A stretch of DNA of 64,000 bases, taken from positions 11,748,754 to 11,812,753 of the forward strand of contig NC_133481.1 in assembly GCF_025370935.1 (NCBI RefSeq), written 5' to 3'. Source of the stretch: Choristoneura fumiferana. Lineage: Eukaryota > Arthropoda > Insecta > Lepidoptera > Tortricidae. The position numbers and the translations under genes were made by a program. Each line of letters opens with the position of its first letter. Positions within the stretch are counted from its first letter, which is position 1. Below, piece by piece: positions 11,819 to 28,180 of the stretch. Under the pieces are notes generated by a model that saw only the letters and a program-made list of their open reading frames with translations, was not told where the DNA came from and made no database searches.

Positions 11819-13222
11819 CGTAAAACCATAATACAGCTGAACATTTACATTAAACTTTAAGCTTTAATGCTTTTGTTAAGTTTATAATAAATTCAACTTT
11901 CATTCGTTTTATTATTCAGGGGTGTTTGAATTAGGTACGGTATGTCACGTCCAACTCGCCCAGGCTGGGTTAAGTAAACATCACAGAAACTAATTAGCGT
12001 AGAAAATTCACGTGGGACCAAACAGTGTAATATGAGCGAAGTACAGTTTGATGTTGCGCTCACAAAATTAGGGAAGTTTAGGGCCAAAGTCGAGCTCGCC
12101 CCTAACAAGTTAATTTAAACTGCCCGAGTAATTTGCACAGAACTGTGACTCTAATTCAATTAGCTACAAGGTAGGCAAACAACGCGTGGGCATGGCGGCA
12201 ACGACTGCCCCAGCTATTTTATTCATTGTCTAATGAGCTGCTTCTTTCTTTCCACTCGGCGTAAATAGATTAATCTTCGTTTTTTCACGCTCTCGTAATT
12301 AGCAATGTGGAAATTTTGCTCTGTTAGCATTGCAAAGATAAACGTTTAAAAATTTGCGACGAAAGCGGTTGGGTGCTGTGGAATATTCGAGCAAAATCGA
12401 CACAGAAAATTGGTTCTCATTTTAGAATTATTGCAAAATAAATGAATAAAAATTCGCACAGAAAATAAACATGAAACTAAAAAGCTTAAATTCTTAAGAA
12501 ATAAAAAGAAAATGTATAAAAAAGGCGAAGTCGTAAATTAGTGACAGAATAGGCGGAGTCCGCACATTGGGCTAAAGTTACTAAATCTAAACGGCATGAA
12601 TTTTCAAAGCGGACCTTTATCCAGAAAAGAACGAACCGTGTTGCCGGACTCGGGTCAGCGTACCGATTCGTAAACCCTTAGTGGCTACGGGATCGTGAAA
12701 CTTTATATAGCGGCCCTGCTCAGACTTACGTTGTGTGAAAAAGACGTAATCGTTAAATTGATAGATTTAATTACTTCGACTCGTGTTTAAGTAGTACTGA
12801 GCGCTTCCCAACATGACCCAAGAAAAAGTGTCCTTTAATAATAGAAGCTCGCTGAATCAACTGGGAGTTGACTAGTAGTAAACGTACGGGCACGCTGTTA
12901 AATTTGGAATAGAAAGTAAATACGTGGGTGGAACTAAAGTTACCTTAGGAACTGGTCTAAGATCTTTACCTGCTTTCATTTCTTTATCTATTATATGTTT
13001 GACTCAATTTATTTTATTTTATATTTATTAATTAGACTATCTATGCTAGAAGTGCTACATCAAGGTAATGACGGTTGTGTAGGTAATTTGTGTCCTAAAA
13101 AAACGCAAAACTGTTCTAATAATGACGTTTCGCAAGGAAGTATACTTTATAGAGATTCATGTTTGAAACAAAAATCTTTGATCTATTTCCACAACTAAGA
13201 TACTATTATTTAACGCGTCACA
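11819..13222. other. Unassigned stretch
   Basis: No coding or repeat structure I can support. The 71-codon minus frame at 11893-12108 and the 67-codon frame at 12995-13198 carry no domain. Confidence 0.4.
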
Positions 13223-13515
13223 AAATAGTAGATTGTACAACAAGAGCATAAAACGAGCCATTTTACCCAAGACGTTCACATAGTCATGCATTTCAGTATA
13301 ATTATGTTTTTTTAGTTTTATTGATTTATTTTGATTGATTTTTGTTTTCATATAAATTAAAAATGATTAATAAAATATGTAGAAACTTTCTCGTTTGTGG
13401 CTGTTGATCTTGGTCTTAGACGAAGATTTTACTTTATGCACTAGAACATAAAAAGTCATTTTATGTCGCCTAGATCCAGCACAAACACGAACTTTACGAG
13501 CATGAGAAGTAAAAA
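13223..13515. repeat. Dispersed repeat, shorter copy of 24560-24992
   Basis: Begins with AATAGTAGATTGTACAACAA and continues through ATAAAACGAGCCATTT. It resumes with TGGTCTTAGACGAAGATTTT and TTTTATGTCGCCTAGATCCA, as does 24560-24992. It lacks about 130 bp of the middle present in the other copy. Non-coding; class unknown. Confidence 0.75.
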
Positions 13516-15109
13516 GAGAATTTTATCGATCTCAAATAATATTTAAGAATTATCAAAGCTACCTGTGAAAATCTCTGGATTCATTCAAATCACACATACA
13601 TTTACGGTTCAGCATGATCAATGATAATTTTTGTGCACTGCATTTATAAAAAAAAATACCATCAAATATAGCTATATTATTATCGGCTTTGCGCGAACTC
13701 GTGTCAAAACATTAACATACATATAATGGACAACATTAAGTAAACAACGAAGTTATAGGGGGGATAATAGCCTGAACTGCTTCGAGAAAAGCATGGTACG
13801 GCCGTGCCGCTTTTTTGCTCGACTTGGCGGAGCCACTGCCGTGCCCCCAGATATTGCCTATTTAACTATTTACTAGATATAACAGACGTTAAGTTAGGTA
13901 TTTTACTTTACAGGTTAAGCGGGTTACCTATAGGTAAGTTATTTAAAGCATTGGCGTTTTTTATTGCAAATATAACTAAAACAAAACTTTTCAACAAATA
14001 TTATAGAATCAGGCGTTACTTTGCGAGGTATATCAATTTTTCTGCATGAACACGCATATTTTGCTTTGCTATCGTAAAAGCTGTTCATTGGAATATAATA
14101 ATTTATGTCTCGTTGTGCGACGAAACAAAATAAATAAACCTAATAGCCCCCAAACAAAACCCTTTCTTGACGAAAACTATCACGTAACAAACCGATGATA
14201 TTTTTTGTTTACCTCCCCAAGGTACATAAAATATTAAACGCAAACAGTTTTATTCAAAGCAAATGATTTAACCCTCTCTGAGCCTATTTATCCCCAGAGT
14301 CATCAAATACAGATAAATGAGAAAATATGGTAATCCCATAATATTCAGGGAGGGCAAAGACGCGAGATCATTCAATAAGAGCCAGTGGCGCGTCAGGACG
14401 TGCGACGCGATTACCCAATCCTAAACAAACAATTGAGGAATCGCTCGAGTTCACGGGAAAAATCGAGAACTGCTATCTCTATGCACATAGCCATATGTAT
14501 GTTCATGTTCACACAAAGTCAAGGACGCTTACCTAGGTACGTAAGTATACGTAATAATAAATAAATAAATATTGACCTTGATAACATTTCAAATCCCAAA
14601 ATATACTAACCAGGGGTGGACCGAATGTTTGTGGAAACCTGAGCTAATACATAGTACTTGGAGAGAGGAGGGGGAGGGGGGCTTGTCTTACTCTACATGA
14701 CCCTAAGCTGCAGCCTTCAAAGGATCCGTCCCTGGCTCCAAACCTAGATTTTCGTCAAAATTGTTAGAGCCACTTGCAATAGTCGTGGTAAAAATACAAC
14801 TATTATTTATCTTTAACAAAAAATTGCTAGTACAGATATAGAATAGGATATAAAAGAGCAAAAAGGTAACCGTGCACAGTTGGTCATAACCGAAATGAAG
14901 AATGACGTCATACATCACAGGGCCCGGTTACGTTCAGAATAGGTAGATGCCATAATTTTCTTTCAAGTACTTACTAGCTAACATTTGTCAGGAAACTAGC
15001 CGCAATAAGGTGAATGCCACTAAGATTTGTGATTATATATATACTTGATTATATACATATATTAGCACTTTACAGGCGTACTATTTAGCTAACCCTGTTT
15101 GTTTGGATC
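13516..15109. other. Unassigned stretch
   Basis: No gene recognised. A purine-rich G tract lies near 14,660-14,684. Confidence 0.4.
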
Positions 15110-15260
15110 AAATCTTGGAAGCTAAATTTGACCCACTTCCAGTGGTCTACTTGACTTGAAATTTGGCATACTTATGCAAATTTGGTAACAATAGTTCTAC
15201 CAGGATCGCCTCTGCAGGACAGAACTCCTCAACGGTTAATGGTATCGAATTGAAATTTGA
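15110..15260 (+). repeat. Dispersed repeat related to 18590-19003
   Basis: Blocks for AAATTTGGCATACTTATGCAAA, ACCAGGATCGCCTCTGCAGG and CAACGGTTAATGG occur in reverse complement inside 18640-18800, so the two are opposite-strand copies of one family. Non-coding. Confidence 0.5.
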
Positions 15261-15752
15261 TACGGAAATGTAGTTTAGATGACAATGCAAAATACAGTCA
15301 AGAAAAATAGAAACCGTAAAAAAATCTTGTATTAAAAATGTAATTTTTACCAAGAACTTATTTGTGGAAGTGTTAAAGATGGTTCTTTACAGACCGATGT
15401 AATTCGGTACTTCAGCGCCCTTGGAAGTTTGTGAGCAGCCACAACTCACGGGACTGCGCAGATCAACTGCGAGTTTTCTCAACAAGAAACTTTTTTAATT
15501 TGTTCACTTGAAAAGAATAACATAGGTAGCGGTACCTGGACCCCTTTTCAAATTATAAAGCATTTCAGTCATAAAATATAAAGTAATAAGGAAATCTCTG
15601 TTAGGTATATTTATCTGTGCGAGAAAAAAATCAGTTGGTTTATCGTTATTAAAAACCAAGTAAAGTTAATTCATATGTGCATCATGATGAAAACAGAAAC
15701 AAAACTAACCGAAACAGTTCATAATTTTTATACAAACTTTCATTTATTTATG

Positions 15753-15896
15753 GTAACATCAGCCAAATATGTGGTCTACTACCCTAAAGTTGAACATCAT
15801 TTGCATGTTTCTGCAATAAATAATGCCAATAGACGCATTCATTCATGATTGGAACTTGTTTAAAAATTGATAGACCTCTTATTTGGCTGATGGTAC
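15753..15896 (-). mobile_element. MITE with GTACCATCAGCCAAATA ends
   Basis: GTAACATCAGCCAAATA at the left is mirrored by TATTTGGCTGATGGTAC-type sequence at the right. Internally it matches 57908-58078 read in reverse: GTAGTAGACCACA, ACATGCAAA and GCGTCTATTGGCATTAT are shared. Two independent copies confirm a MITE family. Confidence 0.75.
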
Positions 15897-16920
15897 AAGC
15901 GTGAATTTCCATTAAAATTTTATCAAATGCTAATTAATTTGACTTAGTCTTGTCTCTGGAATAAGTCTGTGCCCTGGAATCATAAAAAAAAACCTTAACA
16001 AATAATTAGAATTGTAAAGCAACTCTTTTCATGGCAAGCTATTTCTTTTATCAGGTCTTGTTAGACGTTGAGAAATTTATTTTAATGTTGGGTTGTAAAG
16101 AAGCAAAATAACTCCGTGCTTCCCTTCAATTTGTTGCGTGAGAAGTCACTGTAAACACACAAAGCAGACGAAGTATTACATTTAATTATACGGCTGGAAT
16201 GACTTATGTAACCTTATCGAAACAGTACATACCTTCCTAATAGCTACTCTTCCGACTAATGGAAAAACGTATCGGCATAGAAAATAACGTCCTTGATGCC
16301 TTTAATGGATATGAAATAGCCTTTCGTTTATTACCAATGGTTAACTTAATTATGGCGCATTTGTTTGTAATTTATAACAAGTTGCCTGCTTTTAATACAG
16401 TCGATTATATTTTTTTTATTTCTGTATCCTAAGAATATATTTTTTGCTAATACGACTAATAATTTTGACTCAAATACTTAACACTTAGCTAGCACTGACA
16501 GTTTTAATTTACGGATTATGTCTTTTTACGGTAATTACATTGGAAATTATTTACGAAATGGAGTTGAAACACCGAGAGTTGACATGTGCAAGGCAAAGGC
16601 AAGTCAAGGTCGAAGATATATTTTCACTGTAGTACCTTGTCGTTGTAAATACGAAGTTACAGTGACAGTGACAAGACAGTGAAGTGTAAACATATTATTA
16701 TCTTTGACCTCGATCGTACAAGTGAAAATGCTCAAAATCGCACACTCTTACACACTATCACATTAGTGAGAATTAAACGCGCTCAAATTTGTACTCAACC
16801 ATTTCAATGCGTGCTCTCCATCTTGGGGTCTATTGTGCATTGGGATACGTCTTTGTGTGTGTGAAGCTGAGTCAAAGGCGAGCTAGAGCCGAGGGCGCGC
16901 CTTGCAAAGCGACGTGAGAG
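15897..16920. other. Unassigned stretch
   Basis: AT-rich. A 61-codon frame at 16679-16864 is unsupported. No RNA gene seen. Confidence 0.4.
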
Positions 16921-17129
16921 ATGACTTTCAATATGAAATTGAATTCCGCGGTTCATTGATTTTCAATTTGTTAGGGAGTACTCCCGCCATTTACCAGACA
17001 CACCGAGATCTCGGAGACTATTGTAAATCTTTAGAAATTTTCCGTGAGTACTATTTTTCTGCCTTGTCACAGGACTTGGCTCTTAGAAGATTTATTCTAA
17101 CCCCCCGTGTAAAAAGCGGAATGTTATAA
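16921..17129 (+). pseudogene. Coding-like fragment sharing FQYEIEFRG with 36790-36984
   Basis: The frame reading through DDFQYEIEFRGSLIFNLL stays open to the stop at 17127-17129. About 54 bp of it (16925-16978) is roughly 92% identical to the minus strand of 36922-36975, which encodes GFQYEIEFRGPLLFNLL. I do not recognise the protein. After the shared part the two copies diverge, and the last residues here run into an unrelated dispersed repeat. It may be a fragment of an unknown mobile-element protein, or a non-coding repeat that happens to stay open. Confidence 0.35.
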
Positions 17130-17335
17130 GTTTGACGCCAGTATCTGTCTATGTGTGGCATCATAGCTCTCAAACGGATGGGCCGATTTCGATGCGGTAT
17201 TCTAATGTGGAAATGAGTTTCCTTGTGATTGTTCTTAGCTATGTTCGATTAAAATCAGTTTTTGAGATATTGAACACTGAAATGACAATGTTGGGGGTTT
17301 TCAATTTTACTATGTTAACGTTTCTATGTTACTTT
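17105..17335 (+). repeat. Dispersed repeat, opposite-strand relative of 18190-18535
   Basis: Shares GTTATAAGTTTGAC, TAGCTCTCAAACGG, GGGGGTTTTCAA and the intervening order with the reverse complement of 18220-18520. Non-coding. Confidence 0.7.
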
Positions 17336-17395
17336 TAATTTAACAATTAATTCGACAACACGTTACTTACCGCTAACTTACAATACAAAGATTAA

Positions 17396-17538
17396 CCCCC
17401 TGTTTCACTATCCATTGATTAAATTTATTTGACGAATAAATGTGATGCCGTCTCTATTTGTTTTGTTCGAATAGACGGAGACTGCATCACATTTATCCGT
17501 CAAATAAAATTAATCAATGGGTGGCGAAACAGCCCCTA
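17396..17538. mobile_element. MITE, about 143 bp, near-perfect palindrome
   Basis: CATTGATTAAATTTATTTGA and AATAAATGTGATGC on the left pair with GCATCACATTTATCCGTCAA and AAATTAATCAATG on the right. Ends read CCCCTGTTTCACTATCC against GTGGCGAAACAGCCCCT. The loop is only about 20 bp. Non-coding. Confidence 0.8.
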
Positions 17539-17559
17539 AGTCTTTAAATCCAACTCATA

Positions 17560-17830
17560 AAAAATATGATCAAACTAGCCGTAACCCGCGACTCCGACCG
17601 CGTAGAATTCGTTTATCCCTATCCCGCGGGAACTAAGCAATTTTCCAGGATAAAAACTATTCTATGTCCTTCTCCGGGACTAAAACTCTCTGTATACTGA
17701 ATATCATTTAATTCAGTTCAATGCTACGAACAAATTTGTTCGTAGGTTCAATGGTTTAGATGTGATGAAGTAACAAACAAACAAACAGACTTACAAATTT
17801 TCGCAATTATAATATTAAGTGGGACTACCT
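17560..17830 (+). repeat. Dispersed repeat, pair of 55425-55605
   Basis: Shares TATCCCGCGGGAAC, AATTTTCCAGGATAAAAACT, ATTCTATGTCCTTC and AACAAACAGACTTACAAA in the same order with 55425-55605. It contains a small extra palindrome, GAACAAATTTGTTC, near 17,729. Non-coding. Confidence 0.7.
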
Positions 17831-18189
17831 ATCGCTGAATAATTTTAAACTAACTTTGATCTAGTATGTAGCAAAAAAACACCTCAGTTATCTATGGACT
17901 ATTAGTCGCTTTGAATTTTTTATCTAACTTCGTGCTGAATGCCAGTTCACCGAGCTCAATTCAAAGGCCCTGGCTGACAGGCTGAATCCACAGCGGATAC
18001 AACATATTTTTCATTTTTTATGAACCTAAATCTATGATTTTACTACAGAGATTTCAAACATTTATTAATAAAAATATTTTTATCAAGTAGTTGATGCTTT
18101 GTTTTTTAAATACTCGTATTTGCTCCTATTCTAACCAATTACGAACTCAAAATAAGAAACGCGCCAATGCAAGTTAGGCTCACTCACCG

Positions 18190-18535
18190 AGGGTTCCGTA
18201 CATCTCTGAATTAGCTATCCAAATGTCAGTTCAAGACTACGCATTTGGCCGCAAAATTTAGTTGGTTGTAACATGAATAACTTAACCAACAAAAGTTGGA
18301 AAACCCCCGACTTTGTCACTTCAAAGTTCAATTTCTCAAAAACGGCCGATGTTGATAAAACATATCTAAGAACCATCGCTAGAAAACCTGATTTCAAATA
18401 AAAAAAAACCGCATTCAAATCGGTCCACCCGTTTAAGAGCTACGGTGCCACAGACAGACAGACAAACACACAGACATACAGACACACATAGCGGTCAAAC
18501 TTATAACACCCCTCTTTGTCGGGGTTAAAAATAAG
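18190..18535 (-). repeat. GTTCCGT-type dispersed repeat
   Basis: Starts at AGGGTTCCGTACAT and carries a CAGACAGACAGACAAACACA run. It ends with ACACCCCTCTTTGTCGGGG. Related to 17105-17335 and 32138-32396. Non-coding. Confidence 0.65.
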
Positions 18536-18589
18536 AGGTCGATTGGACGAAATAAATTATTCGATATAAATTTTGTGAAGCATGTTGCA

Positions 18590-19003
18590 AATGACTTTCT
18601 CATTCTTTTGCTTCCAATATTTATTTACCAAATTTTAAGTCGATGCCATTAACCATTGAAGAGTTCCGTCCTTCGGAGACGATCCTGGCCGGACTACCAG
18701 ATTATTGTATTGCCACTTAATTTTTACCTAAGTATGCTAAATTTCAAGACAATCCACTACTAAAAGTGGGTAAAATTTAACTTGCAAGATTTGACCCGCA
18801 CATACATCGTCTATTCAATGAGATCTAAACTATAATGACCGAGAAGCCGAAGTCTAAAATATTCTTTGACAATTTGATGACTGTAAGCTTTCCCTTGGGT
18901 TAGAAAACCTGTGTGACGGACGGACAGAAAACAGACGCCCAGATAGACGCTCATGTGACAGCAATCAGGCTCCATTTGAACCCTTCGGTTACGGAACCCT
19001 AAA
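18590..19003 (-). repeat. GTTCCGT/GGAACCCTAAAAA dispersed repeat
   Basis: Contains GAGTTCCGTCCTTCGGAG, GACGGACAGAAAACAGACG and the end TTACGGAACCCTAAAAA. Related to 15110-15260 and 39236-39410. Non-coding. Confidence 0.65.
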
Positions 19004-19734
19004 AATAGCCAAAAAGAACATTCTCAAGGTGATAATCAGAATTACTGATTCGGCAATTGATTTTTATATCCAGTTGATTATACACGTATCAATAACTGAG
19101 GTGTTTACTTTGTAACAAATTAATATAAACATCGTAATGATCACGTGAAATAGATTTTGCCTTGAGCGTTTATGTGGAAAGGAAATGTGTGTTTCCCATG
19201 ATTTATGTCCCAAAAGAGGCGAGGTGGCTCATATGAACCCACGCCTGCCCGATGGCGATAAGCCAAAGCCTCTACCCACCGACTAAAGAAGAAAATAAAC
19301 AGACTGACCTTTCAACCAATAATGTGGGACGCACGTAGCTAGGGGAAATGCGAGTCTTTTTCGGGATCCACAAAAAAGGAATTTTTAAACGCAACTTATT
19401 ATTAATAGAGCCAGGAACTTTGGTGGCACTGTTGACCTGTTAAAGTGACCTCTCGCCTATTGCTTTCCCATATACATAATTATATCGATAAACAACATAT
19501 TTAAGAAGATTAAAAGTAGAGCTAAACAATAGGCGGCTTTATCGATAGATTTCTAATTTCGAGCCATTTGCAATTAGTACTCGAATGAAATTGCAACAAT
19601 AATTTATCAACGACATTAGTGATTGATATAGTGACATATACATTTGCATATTTAGGTATGTCTATAAAACTACTACAAGTAAAATGCATGATAAATTAAC
19701 AACAGTCTAATTTAAAGTCTAAATGTATCTGTGG

Positions 19735-20500
19735 GCGGCCGATCGTAAAATCCGCCAGATCACGAAATTCCTAAGCATCGTAAACTGGCACCATTTCATG
19801 ATATGACTAAAAGTTGGCCAGGCATATCACAATGTGCCTAAGAAACAATACGGCAGATCGATTAGAGCAACGCATTCGTTGATATTCCTAGCTATAACGG
19901 GCACAACGTGATATGCCGAAAAAAATAAAAACTTAGGTACGACGAGCGAAGCAAGGAGTCGTTAGTAAGAATTAGCCAAATCATGAAACGGCGGCGTTTC
20001 ACGATATCCATCCATGCCAGCCTATATACGTCCCACTGCTGGGCACAGGCCTCCTCTCAGAACAAGAGGGCTTGGGCCATAGTTCCCACGCGGGCCCAGC
20101 GCGGATTGGAAACTTCACACGCACCATTGAATTTCTTCGCAGGTTTATTCAGGTTTCCTCACCATGTTTTCCTTCACCGCAAAGCTCGTGGTAAATTTCA
20201 AATGTAAATTCCGCACATACATTTCGAAAAACGCAGAAGTGCGAACCGGGGTTTGAAACCACGACCCTCTGCTTGAGACGCGATAGGTCAAACCACTAGG
20301 CCACCACGGCTTCACGTTACACATTTTACGATATGCCTAGGAATTTTATGATCTGCCTAAACGTCACTAGGTAAATCGTTAAAAGGTGAGTTTTGAGCGA
20401 TATGGCGGATGAGTGGGATAGACGGGGCAGCGAATGTCCCTTAGCCAATCCATGAAATGGCGCCATTTCATGATATCCCTAGGAATTTTATTAATAAGCT
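19735..20500. repeat. Motif-rich repeat interrupted by a SINE
   Basis: Short variants of CCATTTCATGATATGCCTAGG recur at about 19,790, 19,985, 20,330 and 20,460. A perfect 22 bp palindrome (CATGAAATGG joined to its complement) lies at 20451-20472, and a decayed version lies at 19983-20004. The SINE at 20011-20312 splits the block. Class unknown. Confidence 0.55.
20011..20312 (-). mobile_element. tRNA-derived SINE (GTCCCACTGCTGGGCACAGG family)
   Basis: On the minus strand the head reads GTGGTGGCCTAGTGGTTTGA (A-box-like TGGCCTAGTGG), followed by a B-box-like GGTTTCAAACCCC. The body carries the conserved GGCCCAAGCCCTCTTG and the end GCCCAGCAGTGGGACGTAT. This copy and 21005-21321 are colinear, which supports a full-length SINE of about 300 bp. 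Confidence 0.8.
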
Positions 20501-20993
20501 CTAGGGCTCTATTAATAAGCAACCGATAGCTAAAAGTTTACAGGCTGATGTTTAGAGGACAGGGCAAATCTTCAAAAGTTGACAGAACTCGAGATTGTAA
20601 CGTAGAAGTTTGCGTTAGGTACATGTAGCAAATTTATGCATTTTATCCGGGAGAAGTTCTTTTACCCTACGCTAGATTATAAGTTTTATTAACAATCTGA
20701 GGGAACTAGCAAGCTGGTGTTGGCAAGAAATTGCAAGCTCTCAACTTATCTACCTGAATTAGCTGAGACACATGGGCTTTGAGAATGGCGAAGCGCGATA
20801 AAAAAAAATACAAAAAAAAAATGTTTCGGAAGTCAAGTTTTGTTCTGATAATATTTATATGTTCTGTTCTACGATAAGTATGTGGATACCATTGCCAAAT
20901 AAGTTTTTGGTTTCTAATCATGACAGTCACTTTTTCTACTCGTAGTGTAATCAAAAGTAACTCGGGAACAGGTTTTACATTTTTTTATTATTA
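20501..20993. other. Unassigned stretch
   Basis: AT-rich. The 82-codon minus frame at 20706-20954 has no domain. Nothing else seen. Confidence 0.4.
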
Positions 20994-21004
20994 TTATTCG
21001 CTAT

Positions 21005-21321
21005 CATCATTCCAGCTTATATACGTCCCACTACTGGGCATAGGCCTCCTCTCAGAATGAGAGAGCTTGGGCCGTAGTTCCCACGCGAGCCCAGTGCAGA
21101 TTGGGAACTTCACATTATAACATTGAATTGCCTTGCAAATTTGTGCAGATTTTCTTACCATATAATATTCCTTCACCGTAAAGCTCGTAGTAAATTTCGA
21201 ATGTAATTTCGCACACACATAATATGTACCTATTTCGAAAAACGCACGAGATGCGAGCCCGGGTTTGAACCCATGATCCTCTGCTTGAGAGTTCATAGGT
21301 AAAACCACCAAGTCATCCCGG
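21005..21321 (-). mobile_element. tRNA-derived SINE with perfect 11 bp TSD
   Basis: The same SINE family as 20011-20312, with B-box-like GGGTTCAAACCCGGGCTC on the minus strand. It is flanked by the exact direct repeat TTATTCGCTAT at 20994-21004 and 21322-21332. The 105-codon minus frame across it is chance. Confidence 0.85.
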
Positions 21322-21332
21322 CTTATTCGCTA

Positions 21333-24559
<3,227 letters not shown>

Positions 24560-24992
24560 AAATAGTAGATTGTACAACAAGAGCATAAAACGAGCCATTT
24601 ACCCAAGGCATTCATATAGCCACCCGAGCTAGTAGGTACGGCGAGGGTGGATAGACACGTCGAGGGGAAAATGGGTTTAATGCTCGTGTTTTACACTCTG
24701 CTTTTCCCTTCGATTGAGAGAAATTTAAATAGCAACAGTGGCAGCAATGCTTTATTTACTAGGTACCTTTTATGTTTCATGCATTGCTATATTTTTTTTA
24801 TTTTTATTGATTTGATTGATTTTTAGTTTTTCATAAAATAAATAAACTTTTTGTTTGTGGCTGTTTCTTTACACTTGATTATCTTGGTCTTAGACGAAGA
24901 TTTTACTTTATGCACTAGAGCATAAAAAGTAATTTTATGTCGCCTAGATCCAGCATAAACACCTACTTTACGACCACGAGAAGTGAAAAATA
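24560..24992. repeat. Dispersed repeat, longer copy of 13223-13515
   Basis: Colinear with 13223-13515 at both ends and carries extra sequence (about 24,625-24,790) in the middle. Non-coding. Confidence 0.75.
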
Positions 24993-27900
24993 CACTATTT
25001 CCAACAAACATCAATAGAATTTCGTTTTCCAGTCGTAGACATTAGGTCAACAAACAAGAATAAACAACACACGCATGCATGTGCGTGTTATTACAAGTTG
25101 CATTATTTTCCCACAAACTTCTAGTGATCGGATTGACTTGAAAGGTTATGTATATTGGAAGTACCTAAATGTAAGTACCACAGTCATACATACACATCCA
25201 ATAATTTTGGCGCTATTCGGTATCTCACGAGGCATGATTTTGGCTTAAAATAAGCATAGGGTTCAACATGATAAGTGGCTATTGACTAGTTCAATCGGTA
25301 CCTATTTTTTGACGTTTTTGTCATGTTTTAATACAAAAAGCAGTAATTATTATCATCATATCAACCAGAAAACCTCCAATACTATTCTACTAGTCCAGTA
25401 ACTAGACACAGGCCTTTTCCTAGAATCTATGCGATGATCAGTTTCGTGCTTCACGTAGTCAATGGGTTTCTATCATCTTTAACAAAGCCAATTTTCTTGC
25501 GGTGCATTCTTTTGAGCAATGATGGTCTTTCCAAAAGGGTTTGTACCTAGTATAAAAAAGTGAAATGTGAAAGAGCGCTTTGCGGACTACTTACTTGCTG
25601 AATAAAATTTTTGATTTTGACTTTGATCGTGCTCTTACCCTACGCAAGGCCTACCGAAATATCTACCTAACAAAATTCTGAAACGGCAGTTCTTCTTCCC
25701 AACTAAATGGGTGGGGTGACGTAAAATAGTAACTCCGTAAACTCACTACGACCGAACTTGCCGGGTATTCGTCTTAAAGTTCGGCCGGCACCTGAACAAT
25801 GTGACTTAAGACCTGACGCATACTCTCGGTCGGAGCGTAGATCATTCCATAGCGGATTGTTAGACGCTCCAAACTAAAACTGACTTGAAAGATTTTACTA
25901 TTTTTAAGATAAAAAAGAACTATACCTAACCTACCCGAAACCCGTCTAAAACTACCTCCATGCTTTTTTTAAAGAAAACTTTCCTTGACGCCACTTCGCT
26001 CTGAAACACAATTCGACGTATGATTTGGAACTCATAGGTATAGGTTTCCTAACAGTTTTTTTTTAAATTACTTTAAAACCAGTTCATCATCATCATCATT
26101 ATGGTTGGTTTCTTACTATGTTTAATAAAGTTTAGCTTGAGCCCATGTGACAGATAGCTGTCATCCCCATTAAATTTCCTAATCTTGATGAGAACTGAAA
26201 ATTAAATAAAAATATTTTATGATTTTATTGTATTACTTGTACTATTTACTTATTATGTGATTATGATTACAGTCATGCCTAGTGCTTAAATTACAGTGTT
26301 GGTAATTTTATATACCATATATGAATTTTTGAATATTTTCGAAATAAAAACTGAATGTTTACAACAAGCCTAGTCACGAGCCTATGTCAGGAGGCAAGAC
26401 ACTTGTGTTGCCAAGTGTATACTTAACTTAAATGTGCGGCATACATTCTAAAGTATTTATGCACCTACCCTTATCTCTAAACGAGTTAACTTCTGCGAAG
26501 TACACAGAATGTGTTGGGAAAACGACTTTTATTTAGACTGTACTATATACAACTTGTCGCACCCTTTCAGTTGACAAGATTTCATATTTCTAAGACTATA
26601 ATTTGATTCGTTGTCTGTATTCTGTTTGGAAAAAGTTGTTTTAAAATTTATTTACGATTATTAATTTATTTATTATAATTATTTTAAGATGTGCTTATTC
26701 TAAAAGGGCATAACTCCAAAACTAACACACAATAAATCCATCACTTTTGTCTAGTCTCTATTAAAAAAAAGATCACGTAATTCTGACTTAAACGTTGCCA
26801 AAATTATAACAGCTCCTTGTTCTGGTGAAAAAAGCAAAGGAAACATATCTATTCTGTGGTAGTGTTGGCAAATTCAGATATTTATATTATTTCAATTTTT
26901 GTGAAGTTTCAAAGTGAGCGCAGTATTCGCCAATAAACGTCATAGTTTGGCGGAATTAGTGATGTAACTAAAATTATGTACCTTTTTTGAGAATAAATAA
27001 ATAAACAATATATTTTTTGTATTTTTTTAAATACGGAGAAATAAATTATAATAAATATTTTCCCATGTTCAGGAGGCAAAACTCTTTCGATTCCTGTAGT
27101 AATTTACAAGTGTTAAAAAAATGCTATCTTGTCAGTTATTACTTCCTTACTTACCAAAAAAATAAAAGTTACTCAATATTTTTATATTAACACTTTACGC
27201 CATTGATTGCATGCACCAATGGTTCGTTATAATATTAGGTAAATCTTGCCAAATCAACTTTACTTAGATCTGCCTTTGTATTTGATTACATTGCCTAGCG
27301 CGGTATAATTTATTATAAAAACAATAAAATGTAGTTTACAGTGCGCTGTTGACAAAACTTGTTGAATCTACGTGCAGCTGCTACTCAAATGTCAAAGTTA
27401 GGTGTATTTCACACCATAACAGTATGCTGTAATTAGCACTTGAAAAAAATTATGATAACAGAAACAATGCATTAGCACCCCGATTTAATAAAATATTGGA
27501 TAGGTAAAGCTTTAAATTAAATCTTCTTTACCTGTGGTTTTTAAATCAAAATAGTACTTACATAAAATGGAAGGTAAATAAAATACAAAATAATAGAGCG
27601 AATAAAAGTAAATTATGAATGATAGATTTATTTTAATTAATAATAATAATTATTATTATTATTGACTCTTACCGATCTTGTAGGATCAGACATTCTTCGC
27701 ATTAAAACTAAATCTTATCTGTCTTACTTTTAGAAGTAGTAGGTATTGTCAATGGAATCATCACCTTTAACTAATCTGAACCACACAGCACTATGCAGTA
27801 ACCAATGCACTCAGTCAAAGCAAAACCTTCAACGTGACACAGGCTTGTGCGAGATCATTTTACAACCGGCCGAAACTGGCACGGTCAGTTTCCCAAGCGG

Positions 27901-28180
27901 CCTTTACTTAACCCTGAGTCTAAACATTATAACTAATTCAAATAAATGAACACCCGAGTTTAGAAGCGGCATAAAACCGAAATCAAGGCTTGGTGGGGAT
28001 TTTCTAGGAAACTGCCTGGTCGGGGCGTAACATTAAACTTTCAAGAGAAGCCTGTTTCTCCCTCCCGGTGTTACCAACTTGTTTGTATAAAAAACGACAG
28101 ATAAAATATATTATTTAAGTTTTGAAAGTCAGGTAGATAACTTAAGAATAAATCTGCACGCACGTGAAAAAGGACTACAT
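24993..28180. other. Unassigned stretch
   Basis: No exon-like block recognised. Contains ACACACGCATGCATGTGCGTG near 25,060 (near-palindrome), a decayed CATCATATC patch near 25,355, and an AT-only (AAT/ATT) palindromic patch near 27,637-27,662. Confidence 0.4.

Noticed and set aside
20260..20300. tRNA gene on the minus strand
   Set aside because: A- and B-box-like motifs belong to a SINE present in several copies, with a SINE body following.
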